From an uncultured Prevotellaceae bacterium (GTDB lineage Bacteria; Bacteroidota; Bacteroidia; Bacteroidales; Muribaculaceae): a stretch of DNA of 64,000 bases. The stretch is taken from assembly GCA_900318645.1 (NCBI GenBank), contig ONLH01000023.1, positions 1 through 64,000 of the forward strand, given 5' to 3'. Of this stretch, positions 1-8,524 are shown piece by piece (position 1 is the stretch's first letter; every line of letters starts with the position of its first letter). Both the position numbers and the translations under genes were made by a program. The notes below the pieces were generated by a model, which saw nothing but the letters and a program-made list of their open reading frames with translations, had not been told where the DNA came from and did no database searches.

Positions 1-1426
1 CCTGCATGAACTCAAAGAAACGCGTTTCGCCGACGTCCTGCTCTAAATCATACAGAAGCAAGGCACCTTTATTGTACAAGGCATCATAGGCTTCAGGAGC
101 GTCACGGTCAACCTCGTAGATGGGACAAGCATGGCGGGCATTTTCGCGGCAGGCTTCTAGATAACAGTCGAAAACATGCTTGTCGAAATGGCACTTGACA
201 TACCACAGCATGCTAAACTCAGCAAAACCTTCGTTGAGCCAATCTTCCCAACTAAACGTCGGCGCTTTGTTCCACCAGAAATGACCCATTTCATGGCCAA
301 TAGCAGTTTTGAAGTGCTCATTGAAGCGTTTCGTCGCGAAGGCAATGAAATTTTTGCGGCTGATGCCACCACCACGACGTGGCACAACAAGGAATTTCAT
401 ATACTCATTGCTGGGATTGGTTTTGAACAAGCGGGTATAGAATTGCAGAGCCTCACTGCATGCGACCAGCGCAGAGTCGGCATCTGCATCGGCAAAGTCG
501 GTATAGACTACTTCGAATGTATGCCCATCACTGGTCATCTTCTTAGATTTAAGTTTTGGTGAGGCCACAATCTGGAGGTCGAAACTCTCCCACGGCTGCG
601 ACATTTCCCACTTATCACCCATACGCTCCACAATGCCTGAACCGCTGACCGTGTAGCCTTTGTTGATGGAAACGGAGACGCTTGCCGTGAAGTCACGGCT
701 ATTGCTGTTAATGGGGAACCATGCCATGTAATAGCCCAATTGCACCCAGTCCTTTTCCATCGAACTCATCCAAGTGTCCAGGCTGTCGAGATTACAGGTA
801 TAGTCAAATGTGATACTGCAAATACTCTTCTTCTTTGGCGCGGTAAGGCGAAGCGGCGCTCCCTGGCGGATGTAGGTGTTAGACGATTTTGCCTTTGTGT
901 CAAATGAGTATGTCAGTTCCTTCTTGCAGGTGACGTGATTGATGGTTGTGTATTTCCAGAGCGTGAAATCAATGCTCTCCCTGCCTTTGAAATCAATTTG
1001 TGCCGTCGCTGTCACGGCGAGCGTCTTTTTCTCCACGTCAATGTCAAGCAGAATGTCGTATCGCTTGACGATTGGGGCATTGGTATCCTCCACGACCGTT
1101 TTCCTCGGATAAGTAATTTCCCTCTTGTCCTCTGCCTCATGCTTGTAGGTACACATCGAGTCCATAAAGGCCGTCCATCGTGCATCGTTGTGAAGTGTTC
1201 TGTAGTCTTCTTCTGTTAAGAAAGTTGTGTAAGCAAATGCATATTGCCTGCCGAATTTCTCCCTGAACAGATTGAAATAGTAGAATGTGCTGTCAGTATC
1301 ACCAGCTGCCAAAGCTTTGTCAGCTGCTAACCAATAATCCCTGCCCGTCTGTGCCACCACAAATGTTGCTACTGACAGCATTGCCAGCATGAAAATAAAT
1401 TTCCTGTACAGTTTTGTCTTATTCAT
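1..1426 (-). CDS. M1-like zinc metallopeptidase, C-terminus cut by window edge
   Basis: About 475 codons are visible and the frame stays open to the window edge. An N-terminal signal peptide (hydrophobic stretch near residues 9-21, ending VAQ) sends it to the periplasm or outside. The gluzincin motif HEMGH is at residues 378-382, followed by WLNEGFAEF, whose Glu (about residue 399) would be the third zinc ligand. Members of peptidase family M1 cleave peptides, usually from the N-terminus. Oddities: only 16 residues separate HEXXH from the Glu (18 is usual), and where the GXMEN exopeptidase motif is expected there is GGGISRKNF, so aminopeptidase activity is uncertain. The ATG overlaps the stop of the upstream barrel gene (ATGA), implying translational coupling. 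Confidence 0.85.
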   Translation of the reverse strand, partial: MNKTKLYRKFIFMLAMLSVATFVVAQTGRDYWLAADKALAAGDTDSTFYYFNLFREKFGRQYAFAYTTFLTEEDYRTLHNDARWTAFMDSMCTYKHEAEDKREITYPRKTVVEDTNAPIVKRYDILLDIDVEKKTLAVTATAQIDFKGRESIDFTLWKYTTINHVTCKKELTYSFDTKAKSSNTYIRQGAPLRLTAPKKKSICSITFDYTCNLDSLDTWMSSMEKDWVQLGYYMAWFPINSNSRDFTASVSVSINKGYTVSGSGIVERMGDKWEMSQPWESFDLQIVASPKLKSKKMTSDGHTFEVVYTDFADADADSALVACSEALQFYTRLFKTNPSNEYMKFLVVPRRGGGISRKNFIAFATKRFNEHFKTAIGHEMGHFWWNKAPTFSWEDWLNEGFAEFSMLWYVKCHFDKHVFDCYLEACRENARHACPIYEVDRDAPEAYDALYNKGALLLYDLEQDVGETRFFEFMQ

Positions 1427-4077
1427 AATTTGGTTAATTTTCTTTCTTCTTGGCGTCGAGGTGGTAGGTGAACGAGATGCCGATGTAGTGGTGCAGTCCA
1501 GCGCCAGTCGTCCTGGTTGAGGATGTCATCGGCAAAGAGCTTGACGTTGCCCTTGTTCTTCAGGATTTTCCATGTAATGGAAGCATCCCAAAGCAGACGG
1601 TTACGGTTCATGCCGCTGGAGGCATAGCCCCGCCGCATGGCCTCGGTGAGGGATGTCTCAAACACAAAGTTGCGGTAGTTGGCCTCGAACTCCATGCCGT
1701 AGTTGTTGTTCCACAATGTGGTGTTCTGGATTGGCGACTGCGAAAACCGCAACTGCTCGGCATTGAGTTCGGCAAAGACCCCGGCCTTGATCCAGTTGTG
1801 GTCAAACGACACTGTCAGTTTATCCTTGGGATGAACGCTCGTCTGGCGGTTAAGGATGCGCTCCTCGTGAGAGGGCAGCATGGTCAAGTAACCGTAGTAT
1901 CGTCCACCCATCACTTTCAGGTCGTTCTGCAAGCGGAAGTAGTTGCCCAAGCCATGGTCGTAATTGAGATTCACTTCCCATGTGCGGCTGCCAGGCACCG
2001 ACTCAGGGCGGCTGGTATAGACGTTGGTCGAAGGGTCATAACTGAGCGTCGTGATGTTGCTGTGGTCTGACGTGTTGTACTTGGCATTGAAGCCGATGGA
2101 CAGTTGGCGGCTGGGTAGCACTGCCTTATAACTCATCTGGAATTCGTTGGTGTGGCTGTCCTTCAGATAAGGATTACCTTCGGTGATGAACAAGGGGTCG
2201 CTCAAGTCACGGTAGCCGATGGTCTGGAGTAGTTCGGGTCGCACGGTCTTGTAACTGTAATTCAACTCAATGTTCATGCCGCTGTTCATTTTCCATGAGA
2301 ACTTGAACGACGGCTCAATCTTGAAACTGTTCCTGACGGCTGTCGTATCGAGCATCGCACGATGGTAGTCTTGGTGCTCGCGGGCCCAATTCAAGACCGC
2401 CTTAGGCAGCAGCTGCACCTGGCCGATGTTGATTGTCGAGCCGGCAGTGACGGTGTGGCCCGTGCTGTGGTAGCGGTTGTTAAACGAGTTGGCGGCATCG
2501 GCCATGCCGTCGGTCGTGAATTCACGGTCAATGCGATTGTTGTTATAGTCCAATCGATAGTCCATAGTGAGCATCCACTGCTTGGTGAGCCAGTGCTGAT
2601 AGGTCATGCTGCCGTTCAATGCGAACTTTGATGAAGGCTCGATGGCATACTGGCTGAGCGTCGATGCGAAATCACTCTGATAGTCAGTGATGGTACGGTC
2701 GGTCCACTGCTTGCTCTTGCTGTCGGTGTAGTTCAGTCCTCCAGCAACTTTGAGGGAGCCGTCCTTGAAAAGGTGTGTCCAATTACCAGTAGTCTCGAAC
2801 AGGGTCTCGTGTCCACGGCTCAGTGAATTCACCTGTTGATTGATGGTGGGAATGTAGCCGTTGCCCGAATTGACCGACTGCTCGGTCTCGCGTCGGTTGG
2901 TGGAACGGTCGTTTGTGTATTCAATTTGAGCCCACAAGAAGATATTGTTGGTCGTGTCGGGCCTCCATCGCATCATGCCCAGGATTGTCGGCATCAACTC
3001 ATGGCTGCGGTCAAAGCCCGTTGTCTTGTTATAACTCTGAGCCTCACCGGGGAAGTAATTCTCGGTTTCGTTGCCCGAACTTTTCCATCGGTCGTCATGT
3101 GCCAGTCCTCCACTGATGCTGTAGTAACTTTTCAGCGTCTTATTGCCCTGCTCACGGTTCCAGTTGTGCTGATATCCGCCCGAAATGCCTTGCTCTTGGC
3201 CAAAACCGTAACCTGAACTCATTATAGATTGGTTTTGGTAGCGTCTATGTCGTTTGGCGACATTATTGGCGTCACCGAACACCATGACCGGGTCATTCTT
3301 GGAGAGACGGTTCATCTGGACCTCGGCCTCATAATGGTCGCGGGTCCTGTAGCCTGCAGTGGCGTCGCCATACCAGCGATCGAGGAAGCCCGGTTTGATG
3401 GTCAGGTCCAGCACCATGTCCTCGCTGCCGTCGTCATTGCCAGTATGCTCCTTGAGTTCCGACGCCTTGTTGTAAGCCTTGATGTTCTGCACGGCCTCGG
3501 CGGGCAGTTGGCTCACCAGAGCATCACCACCAAAGAGACTCTCGCCATCCATCGTCAGGCGGATGGGCTTACCGTTCCACCACAGTTTGCCATTGGCATC
3601 CGTTTCAACGCCAGGCAGTTGTTTGATGAGTTCGTCGAGACGGGCGCCTTCTTGCAGCCTGAAGGCCGACGGGTTGAACACGATGGTATCGCCGTGCATC
3701 GTAAATCGTCGGGCATGTCCTGTGACCTCTACCATCTGCAACATCTGTGAGGACATCTTCAACTCGATGGCGCCGATGTCAAGCGTGTCCTTGCGGCTGT
3801 CAGTCAGCGCCATGACATTTTTCTTCTTGTTATAATAGCCCAGCATGGACACGGTCAACTCGACACGACCGTTGGTATAGAACGTAAATCGGCCAAGCGA
3901 GTCGGCTATCACGGTACTGCCCGAATAGCTGGTTTCATTGATCTGCTTCATGTACTGAACCGTTGCCCCAGGTAAGGTCTCCCGGGTGTCGGTGTCGATG
4001 ACGCGTCCGCTGATGATATCTGCGTTAGCGAGTAGAGTGCTGAAAATCAGTAGAATAGTGATGATGAGGTGTTTCAT
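1423..4077 (-). CDS. Outer-membrane beta-barrel receptor protein (CarboxypepD_reg-like / plug / barrel), probable 3' frameshift
   Basis: 884 codons with a signal peptide (residues 1-19). Residues about 22-110 form a carboxypeptidase-regulatory-like domain (SGRVIDTDTRETLPGATV), followed by a plug-like region (about 115-225) and a long barrel with alternating aromatic strands, as in TonB-dependent-receptor-related proteins. This type sits in the outer membrane. The last ~25 residues look wrong (ending EERKLTKL, Arg/His-rich). From about position 1515 the +1 frame reads GLHHYIGISFTYHL and then DAKKKEN before a TAA at 1434-1436, which is a normal barrel terminal strand. The gene therefore probably carries a one-base indel, or the sequence has an error there. 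It lies 195 nt downstream of the sigma/anti-sigma cluster and overlaps the M1 gene by 4 nt. No ligand can be inferred. Confidence 0.82.
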   Translation of the reverse strand: MKHLIITILLIFSTLLANADIISGRVIDTDTRETLPGATVQYMKQINETSYSGSTVIADSLGRFTFYTNGRVELTVSMLGYYNKKKNVMALTDSRKDTLDIGAIELKMSSQMLQMVEVTGHARRFTMHGDTIVFNPSAFRLQEGARLDELIKQLPGVETDANGKLWWNGKPIRLTMDGESLFGGDALVSQLPAEAVQNIKAYNKASELKEHTGNDDGSEDMVLDLTIKPGFLDRWYGDATAGYRTRDHYEAEVQMNRLSKNDPVMVFGDANNVAKRHRRYQNQSIMSSGYGFGQEQGISGGYQHNWNREQGNKTLKSYYSISGGLAHDDRWKSSGNETENYFPGEAQSYNKTTGFDRSHELMPTILGMMRWRPDTTNNIFLWAQIEYTNDRSTNRRETEQSVNSGNGYIPTINQQVNSLSRGHETLFETTGNWTHLFKDGSLKVAGGLNYTDSKSKQWTDRTITDYQSDFASTLSQYAIEPSSKFALNGSMTYQHWLTKQWMLTMDYRLDYNNNRIDREFTTDGMADAANSFNNRYHSTGHTVTAGSTINIGQVQLLPKAVLNWAREHQDYHRAMLDTTAVRNSFKIEPSFKFSWKMNSGMNIELNYSYKTVRPELLQTIGYRDLSDPLFITEGNPYLKDSHTNEFQMSYKAVLPSRQLSIGFNAKYNTSDHSNITTLSYDPSTNVYTSRPESVPGSRTWEVNLNYDHGLGNYFRLQNDLKVMGGRYYGYLTMLPSHEERILNRQTSVHPKDKLTVSFDHNWIKAGVFAELNAEQLRFSQSPIQNTTLWNNNYGMEFEANYRNFVFETSLTEAMRRGYASSGMNRNRLLWDASITWKILKNKGNVKLFADDILNQDDWRWTAPLHRHLVHLPPRRQEERKLTKL

Positions 4078-4160
4078 AAACGGGTGTAGTTATGGCTGTT
4101 TCATGTAGAACCATACATGAAACAATGTGAAATAATGTAGGATTAAAAGTTGATTCTCAT

Positions 4161-4250
4161 TGTAGAGACGCAAAATGTTGCGTCTCCCTTTTGTCACGCC
4201 GTTTGAGTGAATTTTATCGGTAGCGAGACGCAACATTTTGCGTCTCTACA
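4161..4250. repeat. Inverted pair of GAGACGCAA palindromes (copies A and B)
   Basis: Copy A (4161-4187) begins TGTA and holds GAGACGCAA-N4-TTGCGTCTC. Copy B (4225-4250) is the same palindrome facing the other way, ending TACA. The pair is separated by about 37 nt, so the whole block is an inverted repeat made of two short palindromes, like a REP doublet (REPIN). It sits in the 195-nt gap between the 365-aa gene and the barrel gene. The same family recurs at 5642-5732 and 20981-21064. Confidence 0.85.
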
Positions 4251-4272
4251 TAACAACGGTGTGACTGTATCG

Positions 4273-5370
4273 TTAGTTCTTGGTTTTGTTCTCGAGCAGA
4301 TCAACCATGCTCTCGAGAAAGAGGAGTTCACTGTCCTTGAGTTTTTTCTTCTCTTTGAGTTGTTTATAGACTGATGCCAGTTGCTGCATGGCGATTTTTA
4401 GGTCCATCTGGTCCAGGCCTTCGGTGTCCTTGCACAGTTCGTAGAGTTTGGATAGATAAATGTAGTGTGCACTGCCGTCGTCTTGCAGTTTCTCGACGTA
4501 AAAGAGCAGTTTTTGCATCCAACTGTTGGCATTGGTCTTGCCTGATGAGGAAGATGAGCTTGAGGAAGAAAAAGAGTATGAATGGCCATTGCCGTCTGAT
4601 AAGCCAGAAAGCGCACCCCGGGCCTTTTCCAGCTTTTCCTGAGCTTTTTCTATTGAAGCCTGATATTTTTCCAATCCTTTCTGATAGGCCTCCAAACCTT
4701 TTTGATAAGCCTCAACGTCCATTGGGTTGTATTTCTCCATGCCCTCTTGGTATTTCTCCATACCAGCCTGGAATTGCTCCATATACTTGTCGTAATCGTC
4801 AGGACTCATGACCACCGAACTGATTCTTATGCCATCGGTTGCTTTAGGCTTGATGGGAGCATAGGTGGTGACGATTCGACCACTGATGCCGTCGTCAACG
4901 TCTTCACTCCACTCGAAGGTGTAGGTCGTGCGATGCTGCTTGTCATCGGGGGTTAAAAAGCCCACGGTATAGCAGTGGTCACAGTCCAAGCCCACAGTGA
5001 TGGCATTCTCGGGGCTGTAATAGAGTCGGTAGCCCTGGAAGGTACCGTCATCGTTGTCATTCCACCACAGGGTATAGATATCTGCAGTGCTGTTGCCATT
5101 GACTTGCTCATATACCCGTTTGGCGTTGTTGATCAGGCCCACGTTCTCGCTGTCGATGGTGAACTTGATGACGTCGAGTTGACCTTCCTTGACTCCGGTC
5201 TCGGGGTCGGTATATGTGGTGTGCATCTGACTGAGGTCCTCAAGAGGCACGGCATTGATGATGTCGTCGAATGCCTCTTTCAGGCGGTCCTCATAGACAT
5301 TGGCGCTGGCCGTTGCAGGCACGAGCAGGGCGATGAGCGTCGCGATGATGATATGACTGGTTGTTTTCAT
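4273..5370 (-). CDS. Secreted protein with KYQ/EKY coiled repeats, function unknown
   Basis: 365 residues; signal peptide about 1-23 (ending ATASA). I do not recognise the family. Residues about 25-190 look globular (DIYTLWWND, FQGYRLYYSPEN). Residues about 205-260 are a charged, helical, short-period repeat built from KYQEGMEKY- and AYQKGLEKYQ-like units, followed by a Ser run (about 268-280) and a helical C-terminus. The ATG overlaps the anti-sigma stop (ATGA), so it belongs to the sigma/anti-sigma operon. It may be an envelope sensor or a structural product of that regulon; this is inference from position only. Confidence 0.7.
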   Translation of the reverse strand: MKTTSHIIIATLIALLVPATASANVYEDRLKEAFDDIINAVPLEDLSQMHTTYTDPETGVKEGQLDVIKFTIDSENVGLINNAKRVYEQVNGNSTADIYTLWWNDNDDGTFQGYRLYYSPENAITVGLDCDHCYTVGFLTPDDKQHRTTYTFEWSEDVDDGISGRIVTTYAPIKPKATDGIRISSVVMSPDDYDKYMEQFQAGMEKYQEGMEKYNPMDVEAYQKGLEAYQKGLEKYQASIEKAQEKLEKARGALSGLSDGNGHSYSFSSSSSSSSSGKTNANSWMQKLLFYVEKLQDDGSAHYIYLSKLYELCKDTEGLDQMDLKIAMQQLASVYKQLKEKKKLKDSELLFLESMVDLLENKTKN

Positions 5371-6092
5371 AATGCGGGAATATTATTGGTTGTGGGTTGG
5401 TTATTCAGATGATTATTCAATTCATTCTCTAACTCTTGCTCGAGGTCGATGAGCACAATGCTGCCGTCCTCGTCCTGCACAGCTCTGTAGCCCATTGCTT
5501 CCAGGTCGATAATGAAGGCGCGGCGCTTTAAGTCAGCCAGTTCGCGTTGCAGGCGTGCGTTCTCTTGGGCGAGTTTGGCATTTTCGGCTTGCAGACGACG
5601 GGTTGAACGGGCTTGACGGGTTGAACGGGCTGGACGGGACTGAGACGCAAGATTTTGCGTCTCTACAGGTCGGCTGATAGACGTTTCAGGTGATGGTTCC
5701 GTCTCATGTAGAGACGCAACATCTTGCGTCTCCCCGTTAGGCGTGGTCTCGTTAGTAGCTATAGGGGGCGTTTCGGGCACAACCGTTGTTGTCGGGCTGT
5801 GCAGTGCTACGGTTGCCACGATGGCGGCGGTTATGCAGGCTGCTGCTGCGATGCCCCACCAGCGTCGACCCATCTGCCGTGTCAACGATGGGCGGGACTG
5901 CTCTACGGGCGCCAGGTCGCCTTCCATTCCGCTGTCAAAGTAGTCAAACATGGCGCGGTAATCTTCCCACTCGGCGGGCACGTCGGCGCTGCGGAAGTAG
6001 TCGGCCAACTGGGCCTCTTCCTCTACGGTGGTCTGCCCGTCCATGAATTTGTCGAGCAGTGCCTCTATTTGTTGATGTGAATACCGTTTCAT
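5367..6092 (-). CDS. Anti-sigma factor, single-pass membrane protein with coiled coil
   Basis: 241 residues from the ATG at 6092, which overlaps the sigma stop (ATGA). A longer open frame exists upstream, but it only reads through the sigma gene. The N-terminal cytoplasmic part (LLDKFMDGQTTVEEEAQLADYF) has the layout of short anti-sigma domains. One transmembrane helix lies near residues 76-95. A Pro/Thr-rich periplasmic linker follows, then a coiled coil (QAENAKLAQENARLQREL). Two copies of the GAGACGCAA palindrome are translated in frame in the linker, giving ETQDVAS and ETQNLAS. Expected role: hold the adjacent ECF sigma factor at the membrane until an envelope signal arrives. Pairing is inferred from gene order and topology. 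Confidence 0.78.
   Translation of the reverse strand: MKRYSHQQIEALLDKFMDGQTTVEEEAQLADYFRSADVPAEWEDYRAMFDYFDSGMEGDLAPVEQSRPSLTRQMGRRWWGIAAAACITAAIVATVALHSPTTTVVPETPPIATNETTPNGETQDVASLHETEPSPETSISRPVETQNLASQSRPARSTRQARSTRRLQAENAKLAQENARLQRELADLKRRAFIIDLEAMGYRAVQDEDGSIVLIDLEQELENELNNHLNNQPTTNNIPAL
5642..5732. repeat. Pair of GAGACGCAA palindromes inside a coding region (copies C and D)
   Basis: Copy C is 5642-5667 (ends TACA) and copy D is 5707-5732 (begins TGTA). Both are GAGACGCAA-N4-TTGCGTCTC palindromes in inverted orientation about 40 nt apart, but with the TACA/TGTA flanks facing inward, opposite to the other two pairs. Both lie within the anti-sigma gene and keep its frame. Confidence 0.85.
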
Positions 6093-6595
6093 TGTCTGTC
6101 TTTGTTGCGTTGTTGTTGGATTTCGTTGAGTAGTTGCCGTCTTGCCCTTGCCAATAGCGTGTTGACGCTCGTCGTCTGGATTCCCAGGATTTTGGCTATC
6201 TCCTCGTTGGTGCGGTGTTCGACTTGCCGTAGCCTGAGGATGGCATGCTGGGTATAGGGCAGGTTGCGGATGCGTTGCCTGAGCCATCGCTCATCTTCGC
6301 GCTGCAGCATCAAGTCCAGCGGAGAGGGAACCGTCAGGTCGGCAGCTTGGCGCTCGTCAAGCGGGAGCGGTGACTTGCGGCGCAGCTGGTTCACCGCCAG
6401 GTGGCGTGCAATCGTCGAGGCATAGCCCTCGGGATTGTAGAGGCGGGGATCGTCACGCATCTGCCACAAGCGCAGCATCGTCTCCTGGGCGATGTCCTCG
6501 GCTGTGTCGCTGTCGGCACCCGCCACGGCGGCTGCCTTCAGTGCCAGTTGCCTGAGCTGTGGTGCTTGTTGGTTAAATGCGTCTATCGTCATCAA
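6089..6595 (-). CDS. ECF-type RNA polymerase sigma factor
   Basis: 168 residues, normal ECF length. Region 2 is near residues 25-85 (EDIAQETMLRLWQ, then YASTIARHLAVNQLRR) and region 4 near 105-160, with the helix-turn-helix RTNEEIAKILGIQTTSVNTL. The protein directs RNA polymerase to a small regulon, usually envelope or nutrient related. It is first in an ATGA-coupled chain: sigma, anti-sigma, secreted repeat protein; the outer-membrane barrel and M1 peptidase follow on the same strand. That order suggests a cell-surface signalling regulon, although the 195-nt repeat-filled gap may separate the last two genes. The upstream 198 nt hold no gene. Confidence 0.92.
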   Translation of the reverse strand: MMTIDAFNQQAPQLRQLALKAAAVAGADSDTAEDIAQETMLRLWQMRDDPRLYNPEGYASTIARHLAVNQLRRKSPLPLDERQAADLTVPSPLDLMLQREDERWLRQRIRNLPYTQHAILRLRQVEHRTNEEIAKILGIQTTSVNTLLARARRQLLNEIQQQRNKDRQ

Positions 6596-6793
6596 TTTGT
6601 CAAATTGTTGCTTACACTATCATAACACACAAAGGTCCCTTTTTTAAACAGAAACCACCAATTTTTTTTCATCGGTATTTTGGGGGCATTCAATAATTGA
6701 AGTGTCCGCTCTTTTTGGATTAACCCTTGCGGGCCGGATGGCTTTGTTTTTATTGTATTGATTGTTTTCCTATTATGGCTTTGTGTGAGGCGT

Positions 6794-7630
6794 TTAGCGG
6801 CGTGATGTGTGCTGGCGGTAGCGATTGGTGAGGAAGACGATGGTGATGAGGGTGCCCAAGATGACGGCAATAATTGAGGCTTCGGGGCCGAAGGCACCGC
6901 CGGTGATGATGTCGGGGCCGTTGACGGTTGTCTCTAGGATGGTGTCACCGACTTGCATGCCCGAGACGGCAAGGCCGAAAATGTTGCCTTGGGTGTAGTT
7001 CCAGGCCCAATGGATGCCGATCGGCACCCACAGTGTGCCTGACCACTTGTAGGCGGCACCCAGCAGCAAGCCAGCCTCGATGGCGATGGCGAGCGACGAC
7101 CACCAGGTGGCGTTTTCGTTAGAAATATGCATTAAGCCGAACAGGATGGCTGAGATCAGCAGTGCTACCCAAGTGTTCCACCGTTCGTCAAGCCAACGGA
7201 AAATCACGCCGCGGAAGATCATCTCCTCGCCTACGGCTACGGCAAGGAACAGCATGAACATGCTGAACTGCTGTGTGCCTGAGAAGCCGTTCCAGTCTAC
7301 AGTGGCACATCCTGATGCCGTTATCGTGGAGACAACAAGAGTCATAAAGATGAAGCCCACAAGCAGGCCCAGCAGGGTGTGGGGAATGAGGCGGCGCAGT
7401 GACAGATCGGTGGGCCAATGCTTCTCCATCAGCCTGACAAACAAAGCGTAAAGGCCAAGAACAATGGCCGCCCACACGATAGTAAGGCTTGGATGAAAGA
7501 ATCGGTCAGAGGTATCATATCCTGCTGCCACCATGCCGTAACCGATAGTGGACAGCAGGAATGCAGCGATAAATAGTAGAATCCATTTCCACAGTGGACG
7601 TTTTTTGGGGGGAACTGAGGTTGTTGCCAT
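6794..7630 (-). CDS. CPBP family intramembrane glutamic endopeptidase
   Basis: 278 residues from the ATG at 7630; a TTG six bases upstream is possible but less likely. It has about seven or eight hydrophobic segments. Motif 1 is GEEMIFRG (E135, E136), motif 2 is GLMHIS, and the C-terminal motif is GIHWAWNYTQG. These are the conserved Glu-Glu and His residues of the CAAX-protease/Abi (CPBP) family, which are membrane proteases, sometimes linked to bacteriocin self-immunity. The substrate is unknown. It is divergent from the esterase gene, with a TACCTTTG promoter at 7657-7664. Confidence 0.9.
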   Translation of the reverse strand: MATTSVPPKKRPLWKWILLFIAAFLLSTIGYGMVAAGYDTSDRFFHPSLTIVWAAIVLGLYALFVRLMEKHWPTDLSLRRLIPHTLLGLLVGFIFMTLVVSTITASGCATVDWNGFSGTQQFSMFMLFLAVAVGEEMIFRGVIFRWLDERWNTWVALLISAILFGLMHISNENATWWSSLAIAIEAGLLLGAAYKWSGTLWVPIGIHWAWNYTQGNIFGLAVSGMQVGDTILETTVNGPDIITGGAFGPEASIIAVILGTLITIVFLTNRYRQHTSRR

Positions 7631-7656
7631 AGTCAAAAATTGTTTTATCCAAAGGA

Positions 7657-7685
7657 CAAAGGTAGCTAATTATTTTGTAATTTTG
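7657..7685. promoter_or_regulatory. Divergent -7 elements for the CPBP and esterase genes
   Basis: Minus-strand TACCTTTG at 7657-7664 faces the CPBP gene. Plus-strand TAATTTTG at 7678-7685 is only 5 nt before the esterase ATG at 7691, so that transcript would have almost no leader if this start is right. Both fit the Bacteroidota -7 consensus TAnnTTTG. No clear -33 TTTG was found for either. Confidence 0.6.
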
Positions 7686-7690
7686 CGATA

Positions 7691-8374
7691 ATGGAAATCA
7701 AGGAATTACAATTTGGTCACCGCAGGGTGTGCCTGTATCAGTTGGTGCAGGGCAGTGCACCGCTGGTCTATTCGATTGATTATCATGAGAATGGACAGTT
7801 GTTGCTGGATGCTTGCCGTCAGGTGGACTGCAGTGGTTTTAACTTGGTGACCATCAGTGGGCTGCACTGGAATCAGGAATTGTCGCCGTGGCCTGTCGAA
7901 ACCGTGGTTTCTAAGGCCGACAACTTCGCAGGCGAGGCTGACCAATGGCTGCCCATGCTGACTGCCGAGGTTGTACCACAGGTCGAGCAACTGCTGGATG
8001 CGCCGCCCCTGTGGCGTATGCTGGCGGGATACTCGCTGGCGGGATTATTCGCCGTCTGGACCGCCTTTCACAGCGACCTGTTTACGCGCATCCTATCGGC
8101 TTCGGGGTCGATGTGGTATCCTGGCTGGCTGGAGTATGCCCGAGAGCATCGGTTTGCCGCTCCTGTTCAGGGCGTCTATCTCTCGGTGGGTGACAAGGAG
8201 AGCACCTCGCGCAATGCCGTGCTGCAGACCGTCGGTGAGCGTACCGAGGCATTGGCTGACCTGATTGCTGAGCGAGGCATTCCGGCCAAGTTTGAACTCA
8301 ACCCTGGCAACCACTTCAAGAATCCGCCCCTACGCGTCGTTAAGGGCATCAAGTGGCTGCTGGACAATACCTGA
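7691..8374 (+). CDS. Alpha/beta-hydrolase esterase (esterase D/enterochelin esterase-like)
   Basis: 227 residues, no signal peptide, so cytoplasmic. The nucleophile elbow GYSLAG contains the catalytic Ser (about residue 117). A later Asp in SVGDKES and a His in NPGNHF complete a plausible triad. SASGSMWYPGW after the nucleophile is typical of the putative-esterase branch that hydrolyses acyl esters or siderophore esters. The substrate is unknown. It lies between the divergent CPBP gene and the MATE gene, with about 150 nt to the latter. Confidence 0.82.
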   Translation: MEIKELQFGHRRVCLYQLVQGSAPLVYSIDYHENGQLLLDACRQVDCSGFNLVTISGLHWNQELSPWPVETVVSKADNFAGEADQWLPMLTAEVVPQVEQLLDAPPLWRMLAGYSLAGLFAVWTAFHSDLFTRILSASGSMWYPGWLEYAREHRFAAPVQGVYLSVGDKESTSRNAVLQTVGERTEALADLIAERGIPAKFELNPGNHFKNPPLRVVKGIKWLLDNT

Positions 8375-8491
8375 TACAGAACTTTATCAAATTATAAGGC
8401 AAAGTCTTGCAATACATCAATGGCTTATCGTTTTTGTTATTTTTTTGAGGTTTTTGCAGCATTGTAGAACTGCTATTTCGCTGAAAAGTTG

Positions 8492-8499
8492 TAATTTTG
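8492..8499 (+). promoter_or_regulatory. -7 promoter element (TAATTTTG) for the MATE gene
   Basis: TAATTTTG followed by CACCC, 25 nt before the ATG at 8525. It matches the Bacteroidota -7 consensus; no -33 TTTG at the right distance was seen. Confidence 0.55.
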
Positions 8500-8524
8500 C
8501 ACCCTCAAAAAAACGACCGCCTTG

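Noticed and set aside
6093-6287. Longer start for the anti-sigma gene
   Set aside because: It reads the sigma-factor gene in another frame; the ATGA overlap at 6092 gives a standard start.
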